Shown in pieces: positions 1 through 10,939 of a stretch of DNA of 64,000 bases (position 1 is its first letter; every line of letters starts with the position of its first letter). The notes beneath the pieces were generated by a model, which made no database searches, had not been told where the DNA came from, and saw only the letters and a program-made list of their open reading frames with translations. Location: NCBI GenBank assembly GCA_958295665.1, contig OY282560.1:90682311-90746310 (forward strand). The letters are read 5' to 3'. A program made the translations under genes and the position numbers. The stretch comes from Tipula vernalis. Taxonomy: Eukaryota; Arthropoda; Insecta; Diptera; Tipulidae.

Positions 1-121
1 TTAATATTCAAAATGATAAAAATACAAATTTAAAACAATTCATATTTTTTGACAGAATAGAAACTTACCGAGCGATTAATCCTGAAATTCCGGATTATGC
101 CCAGGAAATTAAAGAACTCAC

Positions 122-348
122 GTCCAATAGTGCAGCGATTTCTGAGAGGTAGCCATCGTGGAGAAAGATTTAGCGAAAAATTTGCTCGAATTCGAAATTA
201 TTGGGGTTAGATTGTGTTGTTGCAGTATGGGACAGCAATGGACCGGCCCGTGAAACCACTTACTTCCAGCACTTACTTTTCTTTTTTCCAATGTTTTGGG
301 TACAAACACAGCGCGACAACTTGGTTTAATTCTGTAGAGAGACTGCAT
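122..348 (-). CDS. Possible first coding exon, mitochondrial-presequence-like, gene runs off the left edge
   Basis: A minus-strand ORF starts with ATG at 348. It is rich in Arg, Lys and Ser and almost free of acidic residues at its start, and it contains SKFFAKSFSTM, which looks like a mitochondrial targeting sequence. The reading frame ends in a stop at 120-118, but a good splice donor (GTGAGT, 121-116 on the minus strand) sits just before it, so an exon ending at 122 is possible. I do not recognise the protein. A second donor-like GTAAGT lies near 68. No downstream exon is inside the window, so this could equally be a chance ORF. Confidence 0.25.
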
Positions 349-2387
349 TTTCAGCTCTTTTTTTTTTTTTGACTAAATTCTATTTCTTTGTTTGCTTTCA
401 ATGCTCCTACCACATACAGGCCATTTCGGATTTTGAGTTCATCAAACAAATGCATCATCCATAATTTCCTTTGTCCCCAACTCTGGATCTTGGAGGAATT
501 TTATTAACGAGGCAAAAAATTTACTTCTTCTAATGACTAATTTTCCTTTCAGAAGTTCTAACGTCCTTGGTCAATAATAGGAGGGGTTGCCTCATAGTCG
601 CCTGATCTGTTAAGTTTGATAAAAATAATGCTGAAGTCTCTACAGCTTTAGTATCTGAAGGTATCTTCAGCAGTTTAAGAACATTTTGTAGCTGGACGGT
701 ATTCCTCATTATCCGTTCATCCCACATTTCTTATACTTTCAGTTCCCGAAGTGCTATTTTTACTAAGGAACGGTTCCTAACGTACTTTGTAAAGTATTCG
801 GGCAGATGTGGCTATTTAACCTAATATTCGATCCGTTACACTTTAACTAATAACGTGTCTTTTTTTATAGCGTTGAACAAATCACCGGCGACCCGGGAAA
901 TCCCGGGACGTAAGCCTCAGCAGCCAAAACCTTAAACAAAACTGAAACGAATAGATAGCTCGACGGTCATTTAGCAGAATTAAATTTGTCAACAGTGTCA
1001 AATAGACAAAAAAAAAACTTTATCTTATAAAAATGTAAACGCCTAACATTAATTTTACTTTTTACAACAATTTTGCCTGCGATTTCAATCAAACAATTAG
1101 ACTGAATCTCCTTTTTTAAAATAATTTGAGTCAAAAATCCAAAAAGAATCCCAGTCAAAAAAGTTTTGACTTGAACGCATTTTTAGTTTTTTGATTGAAA
1201 TACCTTCTGAAAAGGAATTTCAGTCTAAAACTATTTTGACTGAGTTGCCTTTTAATTTTTGACTAGAATTCTCGGAGCCTTTTGTTGTAGTCAGTTCGCT
1301 ATTAATTATGTCGAATTCGATTGTAGACAAATTTTCTAGTACTCTTTTGACTTTTTGACCCCTGTCCCTTTTTACTCTAAGGATAAAGATAGTACGCATT
1401 TTTCTCAAAATTAGAAGAATTTGTGTTTCAATATCGACAATATGACACACAAACACACATATAAGAGATCTGTGATAACGAGGTCTAATAAGATTAAACT
1501 TAGAGCTACTCATAATTGGAAATAGTCGTGCTTACAATGAACTTAACGCGGAGGAGATCAAGAATATTTTTTAAATTGAAAGTCTACAAAAGTTTGGGCC
1601 GCAGCAACGGACACAATTAAGCAGCTAGTTCCACCTTCTGTATATATTATTTAACCGAATCAATAAAAAACTCTAATTTTTATTAATAAAAGTCTTCCTT
1701 CGTTCTCTTCTAAGTTCTATAATAAAATAAATGACATAATTTAAGATTTAATATAAATCCTATTCTGGTAGACCACACAAAGAATAAATCATGGCATGAA
1801 TAAATATATTTTATGTCCACACACAAATGTGAATAAATTGCCACGAAAAAACTATAAAATGACATGCGTGTTCCACAGAAATAAATTAAATAATTTAAAA
1901 AAATAAACACACACAATACAAACAAACAAACAGTTCATTTTTCAGGTTCATTGATAACAATAATTTAAAGTTTGTAATAGCGACAGGTTTATTGCAGTCA
2001 CTCGTGAAATGATTTGCGTATAAAAACGTAACAAAAAAATTCGATAAGTCATCGTTAATTTTTCCACACATACCATATACAAATACATAGAATAAAAGAG
2101 ATTTTTTTCTTCTCTTTTAACATTTTAACAACAAAAATTTCTTTTAATCGACCATATTAAAACAAAAAGACGATGATAGGTCACGCACTAATTGAATTAC
2201 GGTCACGTAACATTACAAATATAAAACAAAAAAACTAGTATTTGCTTCCTGCTATTTGTTTATTGTTAACGCGCTGTCAAATAAAATATTTAATTTTCCA
2301 AATTTTTGGAAATAAAACCAAATTAAATACTACATGTAAAATTAACGGGTGTTCAGAATAGAACGAAACTGGCTATTATTTTTTACT
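349..2387. other. AT-rich stretch without a supported gene
   Basis: Several short minus-strand ORFs occur here but none carries a recognisable domain, codon bias or splice context. The sequence has many A/T runs. I see no transposon ends or tandem array in it. Confidence 0.5.
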
Positions 2388-2638
2388 AGCTGAAGTACCC
2401 GGCGTTGCCAGGGGTGAATAAAATATTTTTATTTTTATTTTACCAAAATCAAGGGGACCATCCATTTATTTTAACTCAGTCCTGTATTTTTTTTTTAAAT
2501 CAAAATTTTAGAAAAAATTGTTGAAGGTACCTCGACCAAGATGCTAGACTCAAGGTGCGTATGAAACCACGACGCAAAGTTTAAATCTGGGGTGGGATGT
2601 TGTAACATCACTTTCGATTCGAATTCGATAGAGTTTAT
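2388..2638 (+). repeat. Possible dispersed-repeat head ahead of the Gypsy insertion
   Basis: The stretch from 2388 begins ACTAGCTGAAGTACCCGGCG and continues with a GTTGCC run. From memory, ACTAGCTG...CCCGGC openings occur at the ends of dispersed non-LTR-type repeats in arthropods. The Gypsy element at 2639 interrupts whatever this was. The CATA-tailed segment near 8.2 kb could be the matching tail of such a family, but the two cannot be joined with certainty. Confidence 0.25.
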
Positions 2639-2841
2639 TGTGAGGTGTGCTACTGTATGGCACGTGCGACTGTAGGGCAGACAACGCTACTAGAAAAGGT
2701 AGCGGTGAGTAGTGGAAGGGGAGGTGTCAAACTAGTAGAAGCAGAGTACGAAACCGAGATACACGTGTAAAAGTGAATTAATAAATATAAAAGGTTAAAC
2801 AAATATATATAGTTTTATTCCGGACAACTGAAGTTGTCACA
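2639..2841 (+). repeat. 5' LTR of the Gypsy element
   Basis: The LTR is 203 bp, starts TGTGAGGTG and ends GTTGTCACA. The matching copy at 6923-7130 is 208 bp; the size difference is an extra 5 bp in an AT dinucleotide tract near the 3' end. An AATAAA-like tract near 2781 (TTAATAAATA) is the likely poly(A) signal. Confidence 0.93.
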
Positions 2842-2860
2842 GTGGCGACGAGGAGAAGAA
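2842..2860 (+). other. Primer-binding site region of the Gypsy element
   Basis: Directly after the 5' LTR, with one spacer base, comes TGGCGACGAGGAG. A TGG start next to the LTR is what a tRNA-primed element shows, because it pairs with the CCA end of the primer tRNA. I cannot assign the tRNA with confidence. Confidence 0.5.
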
Positions 2861-2995
2861 CCGAATCCGCAAACCGGATTCTAAAACCAATTTCTTACCA
2901 AGGTTTGTTTTTCGTGTTTGAGCGTTTAACTTCAAAATCAAAAAGTCCAGCACTATACTATACGTATAAAAATGGAAGCAAATCAAATAAAATAA

Positions 2996-4067
2996 TTGAT
3001 GGAAACAGTTTTGGCTGCGGCTGATAAACGGGCGCAGGCAGAACGTGAAGCAGCCGAAAAACCTTTCGAATTATTGCTTTCGAAACAGCAGCCCAACATT
3101 TGTGGCAACGCAGATGAAAACTCAGCCGGATCACCGCTGATAGTGCAAGGGTGCTCAGTGGTCAAAGATTTGTCGGATCGTATTGAAAAATTCGTTTACG
3201 ATCCCAAAAATAGCGTCACATTTGATCTTTGGTATGCGAGGTACCAAAGTATCTTCGAGGGAGAAGCCAAAACGCTGCCAGACGCGACAAAAGTCGGACT
3301 ATTATTGCAAAAACTCTCGCAACTCGACTAACAAAAGTACGCGAACGCAATATTGCCCAAGTTGCCGATGGAGCTGTCATTAGGAACCGCAGTAAAAAAA
3401 ACTCAGACGGATTTTTGGGTCAAAAGAGTCACGTTTCGCGCTCCGTTATAAAGTCTTCAAAATTAAAAAAGAAAGAGGTGAAGACAATAAAAGCTACGCA
3501 GCCCGAGTCACGCGCGAATGCGTGAAATTCGAAAGGAGGCTGCTCGATATGTTGGATTTATATTATACGCAAAGCGAGGCAGCCGACGATCCTGGAACAG
3601 CGCCCAAACTGAACCTAAACACACTGGTCAGCACCTGCGAACGGATGTGAACCCTCGAAAAAGAGAGGGCCATGGTCGAACATCCGGAAACGGTAAAACA
3701 GGAAGTCCTGGTCGTACGCAAAAAAACGCAATCTGAACGAGATTCCACGTCACAAGGACAGACCCCACAGCAAACTATAACCAATTCCACGAGCGCACCG
3801 AACCCATTTGTACCGCCGAAGCCGTGTGCTCACTGTGGGGGAAATTATTTCCACAAAGACTGCCCGTTTAGCGGAAAGACATGCACGCTGTGTAATGGAA
3901 TTGGACATAAAAGTGAGGCGGGGGGTTCTGCAGCAGCTCGCGCATCTGGAGGGAACTCCAACAACAACGACGGAAAAATCCACGTCGTCGAAGTAACGCG
4001 GTCAGCACCCACCAACAGAAATCAACAAAAAAATTTGTCACGGCAACCGTGGACGGTATTAAAGTAA
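2996..4067 (+). pseudogene. Gypsy gag remnant with zinc knuckles
   Basis: The first ORF starts at 2996 and runs to a stop at about 3329. The homologous protein then continues through two further frame changes (about 3340-3530 and 3672-4067). Near 3826-3930 it encodes a cysteine-histidine cluster, CAHCGGNYFHKDC, followed by CTLCNGIGHKSE. The second knuckle lacks its last cysteine. Gag binds and packages element RNA. The frame is open only in pieces, so no full-length Gag is made from this copy. Confidence 0.8.
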
Positions 4068-6692
4068 AGCTGCAGCATGACAGTGGCTCAGATTTGACCA
4101 TCATCTCGCAAGCAAACTGGGTGAAGCCTGGCGAACCAAGTTTAAAACGGTACAATGGAACTGCCGTAAACGCTTCTGGCGAGCCTATCCAGATCTTGGG
4201 ATGTTTCGACGCGACTTTGACGAAGCTATTGGGACAATTTTCATCTCACCGTCATCGCTGAACCTTTTCGGCAACGAATGGATGACGAGACTGAATTTAT
4301 GGGATGTGCCACCGTCAGTACATTGCGACAACGTCAAGGCAATCTACAGCGTTCCACGCACACTCGAACAAGTGGTTGAACCGAATTTTCCACTGCTTTT
4401 CTTCAAAACCTTGGGCTGCCGCAACCAAATGAAGGCGTCGCTCACACTTAAGCCAGAGGCAAACCCGATCTATCGTCGTGCACGCCCGGTGCCACATGCA
4501 GCCTCAAAACCAATCGAGGACGAACTGTTTAGATTAGTGGACTATGCAGCACCAATCGTGGTAGTGAAAAAGAAAGACGGACGCATACGAATCACCGCCG
4601 ACTACTCCACAGGACTCAATGACGCGCTGGAACCGAATAAATACTCGCTCCCAACGCAAGAGGGAATAATGTCTGACGCCTTCCTGCAGGTGGAACTCGA
4701 CGATGCTTCAAAAAAGCTGATGCCGATCAACACTCATTGCGGGCTGTTTCAGGTTAATCGCTTGCAACCAGGCGTTAAAACGGCTCCCGGCATTTTCCAA
4801 CAATTAATGGACACTATGACAGGCGGCATCGACGGTGTTTTCCCTTGGATCGACGACATTATCATCGGAGGCAAAGGCGATAAACAGCACCGCGAGCGCC
4901 TTTCCAACGTTTTAAACCGCATGCAAGAATATGGCTTCACTCTCAAACCATCAAAATGCTCGTTCGGTCAGAAGTCCGTCGAGCTTCTGAGCCACATCAT
5001 TGACGAAACCGGCATCCGGCCAAATCCAGCCAAGTTGGAAGCCATACAGCAGCTGCCACCGCCATTGGACATTACCCAGCTGCACGCTTTCTTGGGTGCG
5101 GTAAACTGGTATGGCAAGTTCATACCCAAACTCAAGGAAATGCGCGGGCCACTCGATGAACTGCTAAAAGACGAAGTCGAATACTAGTGAACCAAAGCCC
5201 AAGACACTGAATTCAGCCAGCTAAAGGAAGTGCTCGCATCTGATTTGGCTCTAACGCACTACGACCCAGCCAAGAAAATTATTGTCGCAGCAGATGCGTT
5301 CAGCTATGGATGGGGCGGTGTACTCATGCACCAACTGGATGACGGCACCAGGAAGCCCGTCATGCACGTATCGGGATCGTTTACGAAGGCAGAAAAAAAT
5401 GATGCCCAGGTTCAAAGGGAGGCGTTGGCCCTGGTGCGGACACTGAAAAAATTCCAACGTTTCGTGTACGGCCGCAAATTTGAGCTGCAGACAGACCATC
5501 AGCCGCTGCTAGCCATCTTCGGTGCGAAAAGTGGTATTCCAATATACACCGCAAACCGCCTACAGCGATACGCAGAGAACCTTCTTGCTTACGATTTTGA
5601 GATCAGGTATGTAGACACAAAAAGCTTCGCATATGCCGATTTCATTTCGAGATTAATCGCGACACAACCGCTGCTCGAATCCGAAGATACCGTCATCGCA
5701 ACCGTCGATGCGGAAAATCATGATTGTTTCGCGGTTGACACCGCTTAGTCGCTGCCAATCAACTTTGGAGGCATCCAAAAGGCGACCGCAGAAAGCAGTG
5801 TGCTTCAAAAGGTCGCACAATACGTCACATAAGGCTGGCCACGCCAGCAGAAGCTTATTCCCGACCCAGCAGCCGCACATTTCTTCAATCGTAAGTCGGA
5901 GTTGTCGGTGGAGTAGGGATATCTGTTCCTCGGCGATCGAATCATCATTCCAGACAGATTCCACAATCAATTGTTGAACGAACAACACGACCGGCATCCA
6001 GGGGTTGCAAGTTTTTCTGGCCGGGTATGGATGGAGCGATCGAACAAGTGGTGCGCCAATGCAGCGATTGCGCAATCAATGCAAAGGCTCCAACAAAATG
6101 TACGCTTCAGGCCTGGCCGAGTTCCAGGGAAGCTTGGTCATGAATCCACATCGACTACGCCGGGCCAATCAATGATTTCTACTATCTGGTCATCGTCGAC
6201 GCTTTCTCCAACTGGCCAGAGATTTTCAAAATGCGCAGCACCACCGCAGCTAAAACAATCGATAATTTTTGCGAAGTTTTCGCACGCCAAGGCATCTGCG
6301 AAACTATCGTCTCCGACAACGGTCCGCAATTTGTCTCGGCTGAATTCAAACGGTTCTGTGAGGCGAATGGCATCAAACATTTGACATCAGCACCCTATCA
6401 TCCTCAATCAAACGGGCGCGCGGAACGTTTCGTCGGCATGCTCAAAACCGGCCTAAAAAAACTGGAAGGCGAGGGCAACGCGGAACATGTCCTGCGCAAA
6501 TTCCTCACGTGCTATCGCTACACACCATCACCAGCACTCGGAGACAAATCACCGTTCCAATTGATGACCGGGCAAGAAATGCGCACCAAGCTCGACTTAA
6601 TTAAGCCACCACCAGTGCACAACGATGGACGAAATGTTGAAATGGAGGAGCGATTCAACGCTTACCACGGCGCGAAGCACAAAGAATTCTAA
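4028..6692 (+). pseudogene. Gypsy pol remnant: protease, reverse transcriptase, RNase H, integrase
   Basis: Protease is seen at about 4028-4240 with the active-site string DSGSDLTIIS. Reverse transcriptase follows in 4201-5187, with palm motif WIDDIII near 4846 and the conserved SKCSFG thumb segment. A stop at 5185 separates it from RNase H (5230-5748), where the acidic residues lie in ADAFSYGWGG, REALAL and TDHQPL. The integrase zinc-binding part is scrambled around 5960-6130. The integrase core lies at about 6145-6692, with VDAFSNWPE, SDNGPQF and the glutamate of NGRAER giving a D,D-35-E pattern. Frameshifts occur near 4240, 5760-5960 and 6140-6230. Confidence 0.9.
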
Positions 6693-6905
6693 GGCTGGCG
6701 ATAGGTGTTCTTCAAGTGTATGAATGGCAACGATTGAACCTGGCAGGCCGGTACAATAATTGAACGCCGAGGAAAGGTCAACTACATGGTCCAAGCACAG
6801 ATGAAGACAAGCGAACGAAAGGTTACGTGCCATGCCAATCAATTGCGAACGCGTTTCACGGCTGCGCCACGATCAGAAGAAGACAACGTCTTGATGGACA
6901 CTTTC

Positions 6906-6922
6906 GAGTTGCGGGGGAGAAC
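6906..6922 (+). other. Polypurine tract of the Gypsy element
   Basis: GAGTTGCGGGGGAGAAC stands directly before the 3' LTR. A purine run in this position primes plus-strand DNA synthesis in LTR retrotransposons. Confidence 0.75.
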
Positions 6923-7130
6923 TGTGAGGTGTGCTACTGTATGGCACGTGCGACTGTAGGGCAGACAACGCTACTAGAAAAGGTAGCGATGAGTAGTGGA
7001 AGGGGAGATGACAAATTAGTAGAAGCAGAGTAAGAAACCGAGATACACGTGTAAAAGTGAATTAATAAATATAAAAGGTTAAACAAATATATGGTATATA
7101 GTTTTATTCCGGACAACTGAAGTTGTCACA
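6923..7130 (+). repeat. 3' LTR of the Gypsy element
   Basis: It begins TGTGAGGTG and ends GTTGTCACA, followed by the target duplication TTTAT at 7131-7135. A short ORF crossing into it (6827-7033) is LTR and leader sequence, not a gene. Confidence 0.93.
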
Positions 7131-7135
7131 TTTAT

Positions 7136-7520
7136 GTCTCTTGTTTTAAGAATAAAATTGTATTCTATTTCGCTTTATGAGTATGCTTTTTGTATTGCGA
7201 TCTCAGTTGGTGCACTTCAACAGGTGTTTTTATTTTAAATATATATACATAAATAGAAATACATCAAGGCGTATTTGAATACAATTTCTCAAGTGGAATG
7301 AATAAAATCAATAAAAAAACAATTTGTTGGGTTTACCTTACGGTACGGCTTGCTTGTAAACCAGATTTTTTGATTTTGCTCCCGGAGCTAAAACACAATT
7401 TTTTGAAGTTACTCGAATGAAAGTGCGTTCTTCATTGTGTTTACCTTCTTGCTTTACATAATCGAACAAGTTTGCATAAAAACTTGAATGTTGTCATTGA
7501 AATATGTTTGAATTGGTTGA
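7136..7520. other. Non-coding spacer between Gypsy element and microsatellite
   Basis: No ORF, inverted repeat or transposon end is evident. This is the right flank of the old target site. Confidence 0.5.
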
Positions 7521-7529
7521 TTTTTCGAA

Positions 7530-7980
7530 TGATACCGTTATCAATAATATTCATACAATTATAACATCATACAATCATACTATCGTACAACCATACCATA
7601 ATATTATCATGCCATTATACCACAACACCATCATACACCGTACAACCATCATACCATTACACCACCATATCATCATACCTTTATACCATGAAACCACCAA
7701 AAACATCACACCATCATTCCATCACATTATCACACAAATATAATATTTAACCATTATACCATCAATCCATTCTCACCACCACACCTTTACACCATCCTAC
7801 CATTGTACGATCAAATCACCATCATTCCATCATACCACCACGCCATTTATCTTGGTACCATATCATCATACCATCCTACTTTTACATCATCATACCATTA
7901 TACCGTCACAATCACTATCACCATCATAATCCCCCTCATCATCATCATAACCATTACCATCGCCATTACATCACCGTTAA
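7530..7980 (+). repeat. Degenerate CAT/ACC-type microsatellite
   Basis: About 450 bp consist of imperfect repeats built on CATACCATT, CATCATACC and later ATCACC and CATCAT units. The apparent ORFs here (His, Ile, Thr and Tyr-rich) are products of the repeat and are not genes. Confidence 0.85.
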
Positions 7981-8029
7981 AAAAATAATGATACACCTGT
8001 CGATTTATTTTTGATTTTGCACTAAATAT

Positions 8030-8230
8030 CCAAAAATCAGCTCAAATATTGTGAATGTCTCCTCACAGGGGAGCATGAGGAAGGGGTAACAGTTTTTGAC
8101 CACTAACCCTCCTATGTTTCTTATCGACTGCTAAAAAGTATTCGTGCAAAATTTGAAAACAATCGCTCGAGTGGACCAATAGCTTTTGGGGAACCTACAT
8201 ACATACATACTTAGAAACATATGGTATACT
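8030..8230 (+). repeat. Tail-like fragment of a non-LTR element ending in CATA repeats
   Basis: The stretch ends with a phrase of the type AAATTTGAAAACAATCGCTC and then ACATACATACATAC. From general knowledge, RTE-like retroposons and their derived SINEs in insects end this way. No coding part is attached. The nearby head-like fragment at 2388 may belong to the same family. Confidence 0.35.
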
Positions 8231-8609
8231 TTTCTTCTTTAAATACACTGCCTCAAAAAATTGCCCGTACTAGATTTAACAACCTGAAAATAATAATCGA
8301 AATAAAATTAATTTACTTTTACGTTTGATATGATTTACTATTTAAAAATCCTAAAACGATCTCAAATAATTAATTGTCCGTACATTTGCACATTTCTGAA
8401 AATTAACACTAGCACATTAACAATTTATTATTTGTTGTACCAGGCCCGACTCGAGGGGTGATCGAGATGTGCGGCCGCGCAGGGCGCAAAACTTTTAGGA
8501 GCGCAAAATTGTATTTTACACTCTAATGGAACTTGCTAAATGTTGAATATAAAATAAAAAAAAAATTTATCATCCTATATTGCATTCTAATGTCACCATG
8601 TCACTACTA

Positions 8610-9080
8610 TACAGGGTGTCCCACTGCTACGAGTCCAAACGAGTAGGGCGTGTAGCTGGATCAATATCATGAAAAAAAGTCCACTACGCATATGCCCGGA
8701 AATGAACCGTTACCCACTTCAATTGCATTTCAAAATTTTTAGCATGGTACACTGCCTTGAATGATGTAAATGCCAATAACTCTTCTAAAAATTAAGACAA
8801 CTCAATTGTTTTTCTATAATTTTAAAGGCACAGAGTGCTTCTTTCTTGTCTGAAAGTAGGAATATCATGCATGATATTTGCCATAAAGAAAACATTGGTG
8901 GAATTAAAAAAATTGTGCAAGAAATAACAAAAAAATTCATTAAACTCATTTTTTCTCGAAAAACTCACTTAATAATTTTAGTTTTTTATTTCAAATTTAA
9001 ATTTAATAGACTATTTAATATAAAATTGCTTCATCGTTTTTTATCTAATCATGTATAGTTTTTGAGATATTAACATTTCA
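8610..9080 (+). repeat. Left 471-bp terminal inverted repeat
   Basis: This is the mirror image of 10260-10730 with only scattered mismatches. A 70-codon ORF at 8846-9058 is repeated in mirror form at 10282-10494. Both are by-products of the repeat. Confidence 0.93.
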
Positions 9081-9159
9081 GTGAGTGTTAGTAAACGTAT
9101 AGCTAAAATCGTTGTTAATCTTTTGAAAATAATTTTTTTGCGCGTTTGTAATCAGAAAT

Positions 9160-10213
9160 AATAAACTGCCACGCTACACATTCGAAGAAATCGCCGACAT
9201 CCATTATATTTATAGTTTATGTAACGGAAATGGACGAGCTGCAGAACGTGAAAATCTTTATCCAGAGGTAGGCCGGTGCCAGATCATAGAATATTTGAAA
9301 TCACATTCGATTACGAGAACGAGGAACATTGGTCCCCTATGAATACGAAAATGTTAGCCGAATTCAATATGAAGTCAATACCGACGAACAAGTTTTGAAT
9401 TCAGTACAAAGAGATCCCACCATTAGCACGAGACGTCTTTCGATACAACTTGGTATTAGCAAAAATAAAGTCTGGAGAGTACTTCAAAGAAACCATCTAC
9501 ACCCACTCCACTACACTCAAGTGCAAGAATTATTATTACCAATCGATTTACCAAACAGAACAAATTTCGGCCGTTTATTGTTAAACAACGAGGAACATAA
9601 TCCTTCATATTTGTCATCCATTTTATGGACAGACGAATCGACATTTACGAGGGATGGAATAACAAATTTCCACAATCTTCATGAGTGGCAACCAGAAAAC
9701 CCACGCGTTAAGCGAGAATCATTATTTCAAAGACGTTTTAGTGTTAATGTATGGTGTGGTATAATTGGAAATAATTTTATTGGGCCAATTTTACTACCTG
9801 AAAGATTGAACTCACAAAACTATCTTGAATATTTGAATGAAACAGTTCCCACTGTGCTAGATTCAATTCCACTCATGATGAGAAATACTTTCTTGTATCA
9901 ACAAGATGGAGCTCCTGCACACCATGGAAGACAAGTTCGAAATTGGTTTGATATAAATTCGGCGGCGGACCTATAGCTTGGCCGGCTAGATCTCCAGATT
10001 TAACACCATTAGACTTTTATGTATGGAGATACTTGAAAGGAGAAGTCTACAAAACAAACATTCAGACTAGGGAGCAGTTGGTTGATCGAATCAATAATGC
10101 CGGCAACAAAATAAAAAAAAATTTTTGTAAATTTCAACATGGCTGCTGCTATTAAAAGACGACTGCAACTATGCTTGTTACGAAATGGAAATCATTTTGA
10201 AAAATGTTTGTGA
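9160..10213 (+). pseudogene. Mariner-superfamily transposase, DDD type, broken
   Basis: The N-terminal DNA-binding part is readable from about 9170 (LPRYTFEEIADIHYIYSLCN) but has lost its ATG. The longest intact stretch is 9329-9976. It shows an HTH-like segment (STRRLSIQLGISKNKVWRVL), the first catalytic Asp in WTDESTF and the second in YQQDGAPAHH. After a frameshift near 9965 the third acidic residue appears in SPDLTPLDFYVW, so the third position is Asp rather than Glu. The protein would end at 10213. A short stretch seems lost at the frameshift, so the exact D-to-D spacing cannot be read. The transposase cuts and moves the element; this copy cannot encode it. Confidence 0.9.
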
Positions 10214-10259
10214 AGTTGAAAACTTGGAAATTCATACAATAAATTATTAAGTACTACAT

Positions 10260-10730
10260 TGAAATGTTAATATCTCAAAAACTATACATGATTAGATAAA
10301 AAACGATGAAGCAATTTTGTATTAAATAGTCTATTAAATTTATATTTGAAATAAAAAACTAAAATTATTAAGTGAGTTTTTCGAGAAAAAATGAGTTTAA
10401 TGAATTTTTTTGTTATTTCTTGCACAATTTTTTTAATTCCACCAATGTTTTCTTTATGGAAAATACCATGCATGATATTCCTACTTCCAGACAATAAAGA
10501 AGCACTCTGTGCCTTTAAAATTATAGAAAAACAATTGAGTTATCTTAATTTTTAGAAGAGTTATTGGCATCTACATCATTCAAGGCAGTGTACCATGCTA
10601 AAAATTTTGAAATGCAATTGAAGTGGGTAACGGTTCATTTCCGGGCATATGCGTAGTGGACTTTTTTTCATGATATTGATCCAGCTACACGCCCTATTCG
10701 TTTGGACTCGTACCTGTGGGACACCCTGTA
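10260..10730 (-). repeat. Right 471-bp terminal inverted repeat
   Basis: Mirror copy of 8610-9080. The near identity of the arms suggests recent insertion or gene conversion between them. Confidence 0.93.
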
Positions 10731-10939
10731 TATGTACATAATTTAGGCTACTATTATCTGTGTTGAACGAAAAAAATTGTAGGATTATTTGTAAATATTA
10801 CAGTGGTCTACGAAAAATAATGTCGCAAGGTATATGTACAATCGGTTTTACGCAAATATTTGTACGTACATTGTACATATGTATTCACATGCCATTTCTT
10901 ATTTACAAACTCGTTTATCAGTTTCCTTGTTTTATGAGT

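Larger units (their letters stand above)
2639..7130 (+). mobile_element. Gypsy (Ty3)-type LTR retrotransposon, nearly complete but coding-defective
   Basis: Two LTRs (2639-2841 and 6923-7130) begin TGTGA and end TCACA and flank gag and pol. The insertion is bounded by a perfect 5-bp duplication, TTTAT, at 2634-2638 and 7131-7135. The order of domains is gag with a zinc knuckle, aspartic protease, reverse transcriptase, RNase H, integrase, which is the Ty3/Gypsy order; no env-like ORF follows integrase. The LTRs differ at about five single bases plus one 5-bp indel, which suggests a fairly recent insertion. The internal part is visibly more GC-rich than its surroundings. Stops and frameshifts break both gag and pol, so this copy is not autonomous. 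Confidence 0.93.
8610..10730 (+). mobile_element. Mariner-type (IS630-Tc1-mariner) element with 471-bp terminal inverted repeats
   Basis: The element begins TACAGGGTGTCCC and ends GGGACACCCTGTA and is flanked by TA at 8608-8609 and 10731-10732. The inverted repeats are 8610-9080 and 10260-10730, both 471 bp and nearly identical, far longer than the roughly 30 bp of classical mariner elements. Between them lies one transposase remnant (9160-10213). The element sits inside the hAT element at 8441-13670 and is therefore younger than it. Confidence 0.93.

Noticed and set aside
7504..7988. ORFs rich in His, Ile and Thr
   Set aside because: They are translations of the CAT/ACC microsatellite and carry no domain.
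8846..9058. 70-codon ORF found again on the opposite strand at 10282-10494
   Set aside because: Both lie in the 471-bp inverted repeats of the mariner-type element; the duplication is structural and no protein family is recognisable.
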